From the NCBI RefSeq assembly GCF_016584085.1, contig NZ_NRSJ01000013.1:1-64000 (forward strand): a stretch of 64,000 nt of DNA, written 5' to 3'. Shown here one piece after another: positions 34,606 through 42,809 of this stretch. Numbering within the stretch: position 1 is the first letter of the stretch; each line of letters opens with the position of its first letter. The position numbers and the translations under genes were made by a program. The notes under the pieces were generated by a model. That model was not told where the DNA came from, ran no database searches, and saw nothing but the letters and a program-made list of their open reading frames with translations. The stretch is from Halochromatium glycolicum. GTDB taxonomy: Bacteria > Pseudomonadota > Gammaproteobacteria > Chromatiales > Chromatiaceae.

Positions 34606-37473
34606 ATGACCGCCGCCGCCCGACTGCCCGGCATCGTCTTCGAGGTCGAGCCGCGCCAGCCCCGGACCCTGCTGCCGAGGATGGACATCGCGGCCTTCGT
34701 CGGCTTCGCGTCCAGCGGTCCATTGCACCTGCCGGTCGCGGTCGAAGACCGAGGGCGCTTCCGCGAGCTCTTCGGCGCCGATCCGACACTCGCCTGGGAC
34801 GCCGAGCGTGGCGTGCCTCAGCCGGCCCTGCTCGGCGGCGCGGTGGACGGCTTCTTCCGCAACGGCGGACGACGCTGCTGGGTGGTGCGCGTCGGGCCTG
34901 ACGACATGCCGGTGCGCGAGATCGACCTGCCCGGCCTGATGCCGGCCGGGGTCATCTCGGCCGGCGGACTGGGGGGCGCCGTCAAGGCGCGGGCGCGCTC
35001 GCCGGGGCGCTGGGCCGACGGGCTGCTGGTCGATACCCAGCTGCGGCGCGAGCGTCTCGGGCTCCAGTCGGTCGCGATCGATCCGGACGGGGAGGGTGGC
35101 TGGCTCTACAGCCTCCAGCTCGATCGCGCCCCGGACGACTGGTCGCCCGGCGAGCTGCTCGAACTAGACTTCGGCGATGCGCTGCCGAGGCTCTACCTGT
35201 TCGTCGATGCGCTCGAGGCGGTCTCGGTCGGCGTCATCCTGACCGGCGCTCGGGCCTATTGGTACGAGCCGCTCGCCGTTTCGCCGCCTGAGGCGCCGGA
35301 GACCTGGGAGCATGTCGACGAGGCGGCGGCCGTGGTGGACTTTCAGCTCTGGCAGTCCGGCTCGCCGGCACCGGATCTGCCGTCGGTCCATCGTCTGCGC
35401 TTCAGTCTGCACGTCCGGCTGGACGACACCAAGTGGCGTCTCGCCGACCTGGCCTTCCATCCAGAGCATCCGCGCGCCTGGCAGCACCTGCCGGACGACG
35501 CGACGCTTTTCGCCCGCGATCTCGAGCACAGCCCCCAGTCGTCCGACCGGGGTGCCGAAGTGCTTCATGCCGAGGCCAGCTTTCCGCGCTTTCCGCTGGC
35601 CGGGCCCGAGGGTGCGCTCGAGCCCTCGCTGCCCTTGGGCATGGACGCGCTGGCAGCGGATCTGGACGCCCTCGATCGCGCGCCGGGAGACTCGACGAGG
35701 CCGGACATCGCCGAGTACGGCTCGGACCTCTTTCTGGACGACCGCCTACAGCGTCTGGGCAGCGGTGCGCTGCTGGGCGAGGCCGAGCGGCGCTACTATC
35801 TGCTGCACCAGCCCTTGAGCGGTCTGCACAGCCTGCTGACGATCGAGGAGATCACCTTGATCGCTGTGCCCGACGCGGTGCACCTAGGCTGGAGCCGGGT
35901 CATCCGCGATCTGCCGGAGCCGTTGAAGGCGCCCGAGCTGGAGCCCATCCCGGCATGGCCGGATGCAAGCGGGCGTTATCTGATCCGCTGGTCGGCGATC
36001 GCCGGGGCGACGGCCTACCGGCTCGAGTACGGCACCACGCCCGAGCTGGATCGGCCCAACAGGCTGGACCTCTTCGGTCGGGCCTTGAGTCTCGACGAGA
36101 CGCTGATCCCGCCTCCAGCACTCGCCGAGATCGAGCTGCCGGCGGACTGTCCGAGACCCCACTACTTCCGCGTCCGCGCACTGCGCGACGGGGTCGCGAG
36201 CCCTTGGTCGGGCACGCGCGGGCGCATCCTGCCCGCGGTCGACTTCGTCGCCTGTCTGGCTCAGCCCATCGACGAGGTCGCGCTGCTGGTGACGCGCCTG
36301 GCCTCGCCGCCCGATGCCGGGGTCAAGCTGAGCTGGTCGCTGGTCGACCCGGACTTCGACGCGCCCGATGCCTTCGAGCTTCAGGTCGCCTCGGATCTCG
36401 GCTTTCAGTCCGGACGCATCGTCAACGCCGGGACCCACACGAGCCTCGAGCGGCCTCTGCCCTTGAATGCCGCGCAGTACTACCGGGTCCGAGGGGTGCG
36501 CGCTGGCAGGGTCGGTCCCTGGTCCAATTCGGTGTCGCTCGAGCCGAGTGCGCTCGCGACCGTGACCCTGGAGTCTGTCTCCGATTTCGATGCGGCGCAG
36601 GTCTCGGGCGACTCGGTGCTGCTGGACGTCCACCGCGCACTGATCCGCTGCTGCGCCGCGCGCGGTGATCTCTGGGCCTGTCTCTCCCTGCCGCGCCACT
36701 ACCGCGCCGCCCAGGTGCGCGAGCACCTGCGGCAGCTGCTGCCTCGGACATCGGGCGCTACGCCGCCGACGGCCTCCGCCGTGCCCCCATTGAGCCTTGG
36801 CGAGCGCCCGTCCCTGAGCTATGCCGGGCTCTTCCATCCCTGGCCGGGCGTGCGGCTCGACGAGACGGCCGCCATGTCGCCCGGCGCTGGACTGGTCGCC
36901 TATGGCCCGCCCGACGGCGCCATTCTGAGCCAGATGGCGCGTCAAGCGGTCGATGAGGGCGCCTGGCTCGCGCCCGCCAACATGGCCTACCGCCATGTGA
37001 TCGCGCTGGATCCCAGTTTCTCCGAGGGCGACTGGCGGGATCTGACCGCGTTGGGCGTCAATCTGATCCGTCCCGATCCGCGCGGCTGGCTGCTGTTGAA
37101 CGCTGAGACGCTTTCCCCCGGCGCGGAGCTGCGCCAGATCAGCGTTCGGCGGCTGCTGATCCTGCTGCGGCGGCTGGCGCTGCGCGAGGGTCGGGGCTAT
37201 GTCTTCGAACCCAACAGCCAGGACTTCCGCGACCTGGTGCAGCATCGCTTCGAGCAGCTGCTCTCGCAGCTATACGTGCGCGGCGCCTTCGCCGGCGACA
37301 CACCGACTGCGGCCTATCGGGTGGTGGTCGACGACTCGGTCAACCCGCCGCGCAGCCTTGAGCCGGGACGCTTCGTGGTCGAGCTGCGGGTCGCCCCCTC
37401 GCAGCCCTTGCAGTTCATCACCGTGCGTCTGGTCCAGTCCGGCGCCGAGCGGCTGGCGCTGGAGGAGGTCTGA
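34606..37473 (+). CDS. eCIS giant second sheath protein with fibronectin-like inserts
   Basis: A 955-aa protein. The N-terminal part resembles a sheath start (MDIAAFVGFASSGPLHLPVAV, GGAVDGFFRNGGRRCWVVRVG). Its C-terminal 220 residues have the sheath pattern (LAPANMAYRHVIALD, LGVNLIRPDPRGWLLLNAETL, ISVRRLLILLRRLAL, GYVFEPNSQDFRDLVQ). Between, roughly residues 440-650, sit two fibronectin-III-like beta-sandwiches (IRWSAIAGATAYRLEYG; LSWSLVDPDFDAPDAFELQV). eCIS commonly encode several sheath paralogues that differ in outer domains, and this one is twice the usual size. It may sit near the baseplate or act as a specialised sheath layer. Confidence 0.8.
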   Translation: MTAAARLPGIVFEVEPRQPRTLLPRMDIAAFVGFASSGPLHLPVAVEDRGRFRELFGADPTLAWDAERGVPQPALLGGAVDGFFRNGGRRCWVVRVGPDDMPVREIDLPGLMPAGVISAGGLGGAVKARARSPGRWADGLLVDTQLRRERLGLQSVAIDPDGEGGWLYSLQLDRAPDDWSPGELLELDFGDALPRLYLFVDALEAVSVGVILTGARAYWYEPLAVSPPEAPETWEHVDEAAAVVDFQLWQSGSPAPDLPSVHRLRFSLHVRLDDTKWRLADLAFHPEHPRAWQHLPDDATLFARDLEHSPQSSDRGAEVLHAEASFPRFPLAGPEGALEPSLPLGMDALAADLDALDRAPGDSTRPDIAEYGSDLFLDDRLQRLGSGALLGEAERRYYLLHQPLSGLHSLLTIEEITLIAVPDAVHLGWSRVIRDLPEPLKAPELEPIPAWPDASGRYLIRWSAIAGATAYRLEYGTTPELDRPNRLDLFGRALSLDETLIPPPALAEIELPADCPRPHYFRVRALRDGVASPWSGTRGRILPAVDFVACLAQPIDEVALLVTRLASPPDAGVKLSWSLVDPDFDAPDAFELQVASDLGFQSGRIVNAGTHTSLERPLPLNAAQYYRVRGVRAGRVGPWSNSVSLEPSALATVTLESVSDFDAAQVSGDSVLLDVHRALIRCCAARGDLWACLSLPRHYRAAQVREHLRQLLPRTSGATPPTASAVPPLSLGERPSLSYAGLFHPWPGVRLDETAAMSPGAGLVAYGPPDGAILSQMARQAVDEGAWLAPANMAYRHVIALDPSFSEGDWRDLTALGVNLIRPDPRGWLLLNAETLSPGAELRQISVRRLLILLRRLALREGRGYVFEPNSQDFRDLVQHRFEQLLSQLYVRGAFAGDTPTAAYRVVVDDSVNPPRSLEPGRFVVELRVAPSQPLQFITVRLVQSGAERLALEEV

Positions 37474-37474
37474 G

Positions 37475-37924
37475 ATGCCCCGCCCCTTCACCACCTTCAA
37501 CTTCAAGGTCCTGATCGAGGCCGAGCCCGGCAAGGTCCTCTGCGATGCCGAGTTCTCCGACTGCGACGGTCTGGAGGTCAACATGGAGCCCAAGACCATC
37601 CGCGAGGGCGGCAACAATGGTCGCCAGATCCATCTCGCGGGGCCGGTGAGCTACGGCCAGCTCAGCCTCAAGCGCGGTATGACGTCGGATTTCGCCCTGT
37701 GGCGCTGGTTCGAGCAGGTGCAGCGCAACCGGACGCTGCGCGCCTCGGGCCGCATCCTGATGCTGGCCTCCGACCGCAGCCGGGCGGACGTGCGCTTCGA
37801 TCTCACCGGCTGTTTGCCGGTCAAGCTCAAGGCGCCCACGCTGAGCGCCAAGGACGGCGAGATCGCGATCGAGGAGATGCAGATCGCCTACGAGACGCTC
37901 CATCTCGCCGAGTCGGGCGCCTAA
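37475..37924 (+). CDS. eCIS inner tube protein 2 (gp19-like)
   Basis: A 149-aa tail-tube homologue: FTTFNFKVLIEAEPGK, FSDCDGLEVNMEPKTI, SYGQLSLKRGMTSDFALWRW, MQIAYETL. The start at 37475 overlaps sheath 2 in the form TGAGATG and is nearer to family length than the frame from 37199. In related systems one tube paralogue starts the tube at the baseplate and another builds its length; position here beside the LysM adaptor suggests this is the initiator. Confidence 0.9.
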   Translation: MPRPFTTFNFKVLIEAEPGKVLCDAEFSDCDGLEVNMEPKTIREGGNNGRQIHLAGPVSYGQLSLKRGMTSDFALWRWFEQVQRNRTLRASGRILMLASDRSRADVRFDLTGCLPVKLKAPTLSAKDGEIAIEEMQIAYETLHLAESGA

Positions 37925-37951
37925 GGAGACCCAAGCGAGAAGACCCAAGCC

Positions 37952-38665
37952 ATGCCCCAGCCAGCACGACTCGAAAAGGCCCTACTGCAGGAGATCACCT
38001 GGGACGAGAACCAAGTGGTTCAGGAGCTCGAGCGCAGGGTTACGGTGCAGTTCAACCCGGAGACCCTGAAGGTCAGCTACGCCAATCAGAGCTCGGGCGG
38101 CGACCAGCGCGGCGGCTCGGCTACTCAGTTCGTCGGCCAGGGCACGACCAAGCTGTCCTTCGACCTCTGGCTCGACGTGACCGCCCCCCAGCCGCCGGAG
38201 CAGGAGGGTCAGCAGGACGCCGAGGGCGAGGAGAACGACGTGCGCAAGCTCACCGAGAAGATCGTCAAGTTCATCCAGCCCAAGGAGGAGCGCGGGGAGG
38301 GCAAGTTCGTCCCGCCGGGCATGCGCTTTCTCTGGGGCTCCTTCAAGTTCGACGGCATCGTGGACTCGATCAACGAGACGTTGGAGTTCTTTTCAGAGGA
38401 CGGCCGGCCGCTACGCGCCGGGCTCAATGTCAGCCTCTCGAAACAGGAGATCCAGTTCCAGTTCAACGAGCAGTTCTCGCCCAACTTCGGCGGCAATCCG
38501 GCGCCGGGCTCGCAGCCGTTGACCCAGGCGCGTCAGGGCGATTCGGCGCAGTCCATCATGGCGCGCAGCGGTCGGCAGGATCAATGGCAGTCGATGGCCG
38601 ACGCCAATGACATCGACAATCCGAGGCAGATCCCGCCTGGAACGCCGCTCAATACGCGGCTCTGA
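37952..38665 (+). CDS. eCIS LysM-type adaptor protein (Afp7/Pvc7-like)
   Basis: A 237-aa protein with N-terminal CIS-tube-type domain (VQFNPETLKVSYANQ, FVGQGTTKLSFDLWLDVT, RFLWGSFKFDGIVDSINET; about residues 28-165). A C-terminal LysM-like module follows (QPLTQARQGDSAQSIMAR, IPPGTPLNTR). In PVC/Afp systems this adaptor links tube and hub. Gap of 27 bases to tube 2. Confidence 0.88.
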   Translation: MPQPARLEKALLQEITWDENQVVQELERRVTVQFNPETLKVSYANQSSGGDQRGGSATQFVGQGTTKLSFDLWLDVTAPQPPEQEGQQDAEGEENDVRKLTEKIVKFIQPKEERGEGKFVPPGMRFLWGSFKFDGIVDSINETLEFFSEDGRPLRAGLNVSLSKQEIQFQFNEQFSPNFGGNPAPGSQPLTQARQGDSAQSIMARSGRQDQWQSMADANDIDNPRQIPPGTPLNTRL

Positions 38666-38672
38666 GCGATCG

Positions 38673-38783
38673 GGTCCTGGCTTCCAAGCCCTGTTTGGGA
38701 GCCTGGTCCGCGAAGCTCTGCTTCCCGAGCCGAGGATGCGAAGCAGAGCTTCGGCGCCGCATCCCCAAGCAGTGCTTAGGACC
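38673..38783. repeat. Palindromic element in the eCIS operon with 14-bp inner arms
   Basis: Exact arms 38711-38724 (CGAAGCTCTGCTTC) and 38740-38753 with a 15-base loop, enclosed by outer arms GGTCCT (38673) and AGGACC (38778). Sits in the only sizable gap of the structural gene block, between the LysM adaptor and the 58-aa gene. It is either a REP-like insertion or an mRNA structure that sets expression of the genes on either side. Confidence 0.65.
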
Positions 38784-38815
38784 GAGAGAACGAGAGAGGC
38801 AACGCGAGGAACCTT

Positions 38816-38992
38816 ATGGCCGTGATCATCAATGAATTCGAGGTGGTGCCGGACGACAGCCAGCCCGGGCCGGGTGAGACGCCCGAGCCGGCGGAGCCTC
38901 AGTCGGCGCCCGCGCCGACACTGACACCCGCGGATCTCGAGGCGATGCTCAAACATCAGCTCGAGCGCGAGCTGCGGCTGCGGGCGGATTAG
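38816..38992 (+). CDS. Small conserved eCIS protein, 58 aa
   Basis: Begins MAVIINEFEVVPDDSQ, continues with a Pro/Glu-rich linker, and ends in a charged helix (LTPADLEAMLKHQLERELR). Starts 24 bases after the palindromic element with AACGCGAGGA before the ATG and lies eight bases ahead of the hub gene. Similar tiny proteins with the INEFEVV start sit at this spot in other eCIS loci, from memory of the family. Its role is unknown; a linear N-terminal motif tethering hub components is plausible. It is easily missed because of its length. Confidence 0.7.
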   Translation: MAVIINEFEVVPDDSQPGPGETPEPAEPQSAPAPTLTPADLEAMLKHQLERELRLRAD

Positions 38993-39000
38993 GGGGAGCC

Positions 39001-40089
39001 ATGCCCGATCTCGGCGTCACACCGCTGTTCTATCCGGCCCGGCCGACTCTCTCGGTCGACGGGCGCGACCTGCCGGAGCTGCGCGAGGCGGTGCTGTCGC
39101 TGATGGTCGAGGAGACGACCGACGGGCTCTACCGCTGCGAGGCGAGCTTCGGCAACTGGGGGACGCGCCGGGGCAGCGTGGACTTCCTCTATTTCGATCG
39201 CGAGCTGTTCGACTTCGGCAAGGACTTCAGCATCCGCATGGGCCCCGGACGAACCGCCAAGACCATCTTCGCTGGGCGCATCACCGCGCTCGAGGGGCGC
39301 TTTCCGGCCAAGCGCCCGCCCGAGATCACGATCCTGGCCGAGGACCGGCTGCAGGCTCTGCGCATGACGCGCCGCAGCCGCAGCTTCGAGGACGTCGACG
39401 ATCAGGAGGTGATCGAGACGATCGCCGCCGACCATGGACTTGGCACCGAGCTCGACATCGAGGGTCCGCGCTATGCCGTGCTGGCGCAGGTCAATCAGTC
39501 CGATCTCGCCTTCCTGCGCGAGCGCGCCCGCGCCATCGACGCCGAGCTCTGGATCGCCGAGGGACGTCTGCACGTCCAGGCGAGGGCGCGGCGTCAGATA
39601 GACGAGATCGAGCTCACCTACGGGCGCGGCCTGCGCGAGCTCCAGGTCAGGGCGGACCTGGCCGGGCAGCGCAGCTGCTGGTCGGTCGCCGGCTGGGACC
39701 CGAGCGCCAAGGAGGCGATCGAGGAGACGGCGGACGCGCAGTCCATTCAGTCCGAGCTCGAGGGCGGCGAGAGCGCTGCCGGCCTCCTGGGCTCAGCCCT
39801 GAGCGAGCATGGCGAGCGCAGCGTGCATCAGGCCCCGCTGACCAGCGCCGAGGCCCAGGCGCTGGCAGGCGCCGAGTTTCGCCGCATGGCCCGGCGCTTC
39901 GTCCGGGGCCAGGCGATGGCCGAAGGGGACGCCCGTCTGCGTGTCGGCTCCCGGGTGCGGCTCGGCGGGCTCGGCGCGCTCTTCGACGGCGTCTACAGCG
40001 TCACCGAGGTCAGGCACAGTTTCGACGGCCAGAACGGCTTTCGCACGCACTTCGAGGTCGAGCGCCCCGGTCTGGGAGGCGGCGCATGA
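39001..40089 (+). CDS. eCIS baseplate hub protein (gpD/VgrG N-terminal-like)
   Basis: A 362-aa hub of the gp27 type, forming the trimer below the tube. Recognisable are LSLMVEETTDGLYRCEASFG (residues 34-53), TIFAGRITALEGRF, PEITILAEDRLQALRMTRRS (nested OB-like sub-domains), YAVLAQVNQSDLAFLRERAR and the C-terminal GFRTHFEVERPG. In VgrG and P2 the hub is fused to or paired with the spike; here the spike is the next gene, overlapping by four bases (ATGA). GGGGGAGCC precedes the ATG. Confidence 0.9.
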   Translation: MPDLGVTPLFYPARPTLSVDGRDLPELREAVLSLMVEETTDGLYRCEASFGNWGTRRGSVDFLYFDRELFDFGKDFSIRMGPGRTAKTIFAGRITALEGRFPAKRPPEITILAEDRLQALRMTRRSRSFEDVDDQEVIETIAADHGLGTELDIEGPRYAVLAQVNQSDLAFLRERARAIDAELWIAEGRLHVQARARRQIDEIELTYGRGLRELQVRADLAGQRSCWSVAGWDPSAKEAIEETADAQSIQSELEGGESAAGLLGSALSEHGERSVHQAPLTSAEAQALAGAEFRRMARRFVRGQAMAEGDARLRVGSRVRLGGLGALFDGVYSVTEVRHSFDGQNGFRTHFEVERPGLGGGA

Positions 40090-40799
40090 GCCGGCCCATG
40101 GCACTCGATCGCGAGCGCGACGCCCGGATCGCCACCGGTCTCGGCGGACGCTTCTACGGCGTCTATCCGGCGGTGGTCACCGACCTCAACGATCCGGAGG
40201 GGCAGGGGCGGGTGCGCATCCGTCTGCCCTGGTCGCCGGACGACTCGGGCGGCTACGAGGCCTGGGCGCGTCTCGCCACCCTGATGGGCGGCAACAATCG
40301 CGGCAGCTGGTTCGTCCCGGACCTGGACGACGAGGTGCTGGTGGTCTTCCAGGCCGGCGACACCCGCTGGCCCTTCGTGATCGGCGGGCTCTGGAACGGC
40401 GTGGATACGCCGCCCGAGCAGATGGATGCCTCGGGCAACAACGACATCAAGTCGCTGCGCTCGCGCAACGGCGTGAAGGTGACCCTGGATGACGCGAGCG
40501 GGCAGGAGCGTCTGATCCTGGAGACGCCCGGCGGTCAGCAGGTCTCGCTCACCGACGGCCCGGGCGTGGTCGAGCTGCGCGACAGCAACGGCAACACGGT
40601 CACCCTAGAGTCCTCCGGCATTACCTTGAGCGCCTCCGCCAAGGTCACGGTGCAGGCTAGTACCGTCGAGGTCTCGGCGGGCTCGGTGACGGTGAACGCT
40701 GGGATATCGCGCTTCAGCGGTGTGGTCCAGGCCGACACCGTGATCACCAACTCGGTGGTGAGCGCCTCCTACACGCCTGGCGCGGGAAACATCTGGTGA
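40086..40799 (+). CDS. eCIS spike protein with OB-fold (gpV/gp5-like)
   Basis: A 237-aa central spike. An N-terminal OB domain has YGVYPAVVTDLNDPEGQGRV (about residues 24-43) and DDEVLVVFQAGDTRWPFVIG (about residues 82-101). A repetitive beta-prism tail rich in Val/Thr/Ser follows (DSNGNTVTLESSGITLSAS, KVTVQASTVEVSAGSV). This is the shape of a membrane-piercing spike. Hub and spike are separate proteins, unlike the fused VgrG of type VI secretion. No PAAR tip gene is seen in the window. Confidence 0.93.
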   Translation: MSRPMALDRERDARIATGLGGRFYGVYPAVVTDLNDPEGQGRVRIRLPWSPDDSGGYEAWARLATLMGGNNRGSWFVPDLDDEVLVVFQAGDTRWPFVIGGLWNGVDTPPEQMDASGNNDIKSLRSRNGVKVTLDDASGQERLILETPGGQQVSLTDGPGVVELRDSNGNTVTLESSGITLSASAKVTVQASTVEVSAGSVTVNAGISRFSGVVQADTVITNSVVSASYTPGAGNIW

Positions 40800-40815
40800 G
40801 TCTGCACGGGGATCG

Positions 40816-42396
40816 ATGATGGAACCACGCATCGAATGGCACACGGCCTCGCCGCTCTGGGACCTGAGTCTCGCGGACCCGGGGCCGCCGCGCGAGCGCT
40901 TCAAGGCGCCGGCCCTGCTGCGCTTCGCGAGCGATGCCTTCATGGACGAGCTGCAGTCCCTGCTGGACACTGACGCCACGCAGCTCGCCGGCCATGTCGC
41001 CCGGCAGGAGAGCTGGCGCGCCGAGTCGGCCGGGTGGCTCGGTGCGCAGAACCCTGAGCTGGGCACGCCGATCAAGCTTTATCAGCCGGCGCACAGCCGC
41101 TTCTATCTGGTGGCGATCAGTCTCAACTGCCGTAGCGCCGGTTTGCCCGAGCGGCGGGTCGATGCCGCCCGGGAGGAGCGGGCCGGCTTCCTGATGCGCC
41201 GGCTAATCGCCGGCGACGAGTACGCCTGGATCGGCGACCGGCAGCAGGGCCGCTGGCAGCGCCTGAATGACCCCCTGATCCCGGCCGGCGGCGAGGAGCG
41301 TCTAGCGCTCTTCCCGGTCCGCTTCGAGCTGGAGGGCCGGGTGCGGTATCTCTACATGGGCCTGATCCCGGTCGCGAGCCGCGAGGTCTACGAGGAAGGC
41401 GGCGCGGCCTTCCAGCCGACGCCGAGCGATGGCGAGCTCGACGACGATCCGCTGGGGGATGCGCGCATCGCTCTGTTCCGTGCGCAGATCCTCGCGGGCC
41501 TGCAGGGGCTCGCCGATCCGCCGACCGACTTCGGCGCGATCCAGGCCCGCGAGACGCTGGCCTTCGTCCTGCTGGATCTCGGCGAATATCTGCGGACCGA
41601 GCTCGACCGCGTCTGGCAGGCGCTGGTCGAAAATTCGTACACCGGTCTTTCCAGCGCCGAGCGCGCTCTCTACGACGAGCTCGTCGCTCAGCCCTCGGCA
41701 CAGCGAAGCTGGCGTGATCTGGTGTTGGATATCGAGGATCACCGACAGGCGGTGCTGACCCAGGCGTTCGCCGACATCGAGCCGAGTCTGCTCGTGCATG
41801 GGCTCTCGGTCACCGATGTGAGCGCCGCCGCGTTGCGGCAGGCCACCCCGTCGAGCGATCCCCTGCTCTTGTCACTGGTCGCCGCGGCACTGCCGGAGCC
41901 GCCAGCCGACTCCGGCCTGCAGGACGCCGGGATGGCGTCACCGCCCGTCGTCGACACCGGGCCATCGACCTATGTGATCCGCTGCGTCCACGAGCGTCCG
42001 CGCTGCGGGGTCTTCGTGCCGCCCCTGGTGAGCCATGCCTCGCGTCCCTTCCAGCTGGCGTCCTTCTTCGATCCGGACGCGCCGGTGCGCCGAAACCGCA
42101 TTCGCATTCCGGTGGACACAACTCTGAAGGGGCTACGCCAGTCGCCCAAGGGGCTGTCGATCCAGCTCTCGAAGGAACTGCGCCGCCAGATGGATCGGGC
42201 CCAGAAGGCCGGGATGGGGGGACTCATCGACGGCGACTCCAAGAGTTCCTCGCTCGACCTGGGCGTCGTCTGCTCCTTTTCGATTCCGATCATCACCATC
42301 TGCGCACTCATCCTGCTGATGATCATCGTGCAGCTGCTCAACATCGTCTTCTTCTGGCTGCCGTACTTCCAGATCTGCCTGCCGGTGCGCCGATGA
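40816..42396 (+). CDS. eCIS-locus protein with C-terminal membrane helix
   Basis: A 526-aa protein of no recognised family. The soluble part is helical with ELEGRVRYLYMGLIPVASREVYEEGGAA-like beta patches; residues about 485-515 are a strongly hydrophobic segment (SIPIITICALILLMIIVQLL) ending VRR. A preceding basic stretch fits a single-pass tail-anchored topology. In Streptomyces and cyanobacterial injection systems membrane-linked proteins anchor or trigger the particle; position here between spike and gp25 makes an anchor role likely but unproven. Overlaps gp25 as ATGA. Confidence 0.7.
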   Translation: MMEPRIEWHTASPLWDLSLADPGPPRERFKAPALLRFASDAFMDELQSLLDTDATQLAGHVARQESWRAESAGWLGAQNPELGTPIKLYQPAHSRFYLVAISLNCRSAGLPERRVDAAREERAGFLMRRLIAGDEYAWIGDRQQGRWQRLNDPLIPAGGEERLALFPVRFELEGRVRYLYMGLIPVASREVYEEGGAAFQPTPSDGELDDDPLGDARIALFRAQILAGLQGLADPPTDFGAIQARETLAFVLLDLGEYLRTELDRVWQALVENSYTGLSSAERALYDELVAQPSAQRSWRDLVLDIEDHRQAVLTQAFADIEPSLLVHGLSVTDVSAAALRQATPSSDPLLLSLVAAALPEPPADSGLQDAGMASPPVVDTGPSTYVIRCVHERPRCGVFVPPLVSHASRPFQLASFFDPDAPVRRNRIRIPVDTTLKGLRQSPKGLSIQLSKELRRQMDRAQKAGMGGLIDGDSKSSSLDLGVVCSFSIPIITICALILLMIIVQLLNIVFFWLPYFQICLPVRR

Positions 42397-42794
42397 ATCC
42401 CCCGGACCCGGGCAGTCTCTTCGGTCGCGGCATGGCCTTCCCTCCTCGAGTGGGGGCCGACGGCCGCCTCGCGCGCTCGGCGGGGCCCGAGAACATCCGC
42501 GAGTGCATCCGCGTCATCCTGCTGACCGAGCCCCAGGAGCGGCTGATGCTGCCGCAGTTCGGGGGCGGGCTGCGGCGCTTCCTGTTCAGGCCCAACACGG
42601 TCGCGACCCATCGGCTGGTCCAGGAGGCGGTGGTGCAGTCCCTGGGACGCTGGGAGCGGCGCATCCAGGTCGAGAGCGTCCTGGTGGACGCGGACCCGGA
42701 GGACGCCCGCGCGGCGCGGGTGCGCATCCGCTACCGCCTCGTCGCGACCGCCGAGGAAGACCGTCTGCAGCTGCGTCTGCTGCTGACCGGCTGA
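42393..42794 (+). CDS. eCIS gp25-like baseplate wedge protein
   Basis: A 133-aa GPW/gp25 family protein. The core has IRECIRVILLTEPQERLMLPQFGGGLR (residues 36-62; do not read as one motif), ending in RFLFRPNT and VDADPEDARAARVRIRY. gp25 joins the sheath start to the wedge of the baseplate. Starts on the ATGA overlap with the membrane-anchored protein and is 15 bases before baseplate J. Confidence 0.92.
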   Translation: MNPPDPGSLFGRGMAFPPRVGADGRLARSAGPENIRECIRVILLTEPQERLMLPQFGGGLRRFLFRPNTVATHRLVQEAVVQSLGRWERRIQVESVLVDADPEDARAARVRIRYRLVATAEEDRLQLRLLLTG

Positions 42795-42809
42795 CCGAGA
42801 GGAGACACC

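Noticed and set aside
40086-40799. Type VI secretion spike
   Set aside because: No TssB/C, TssJ/L/M or ClpV gene; hub and spike are separate proteins beside eCIS genes.
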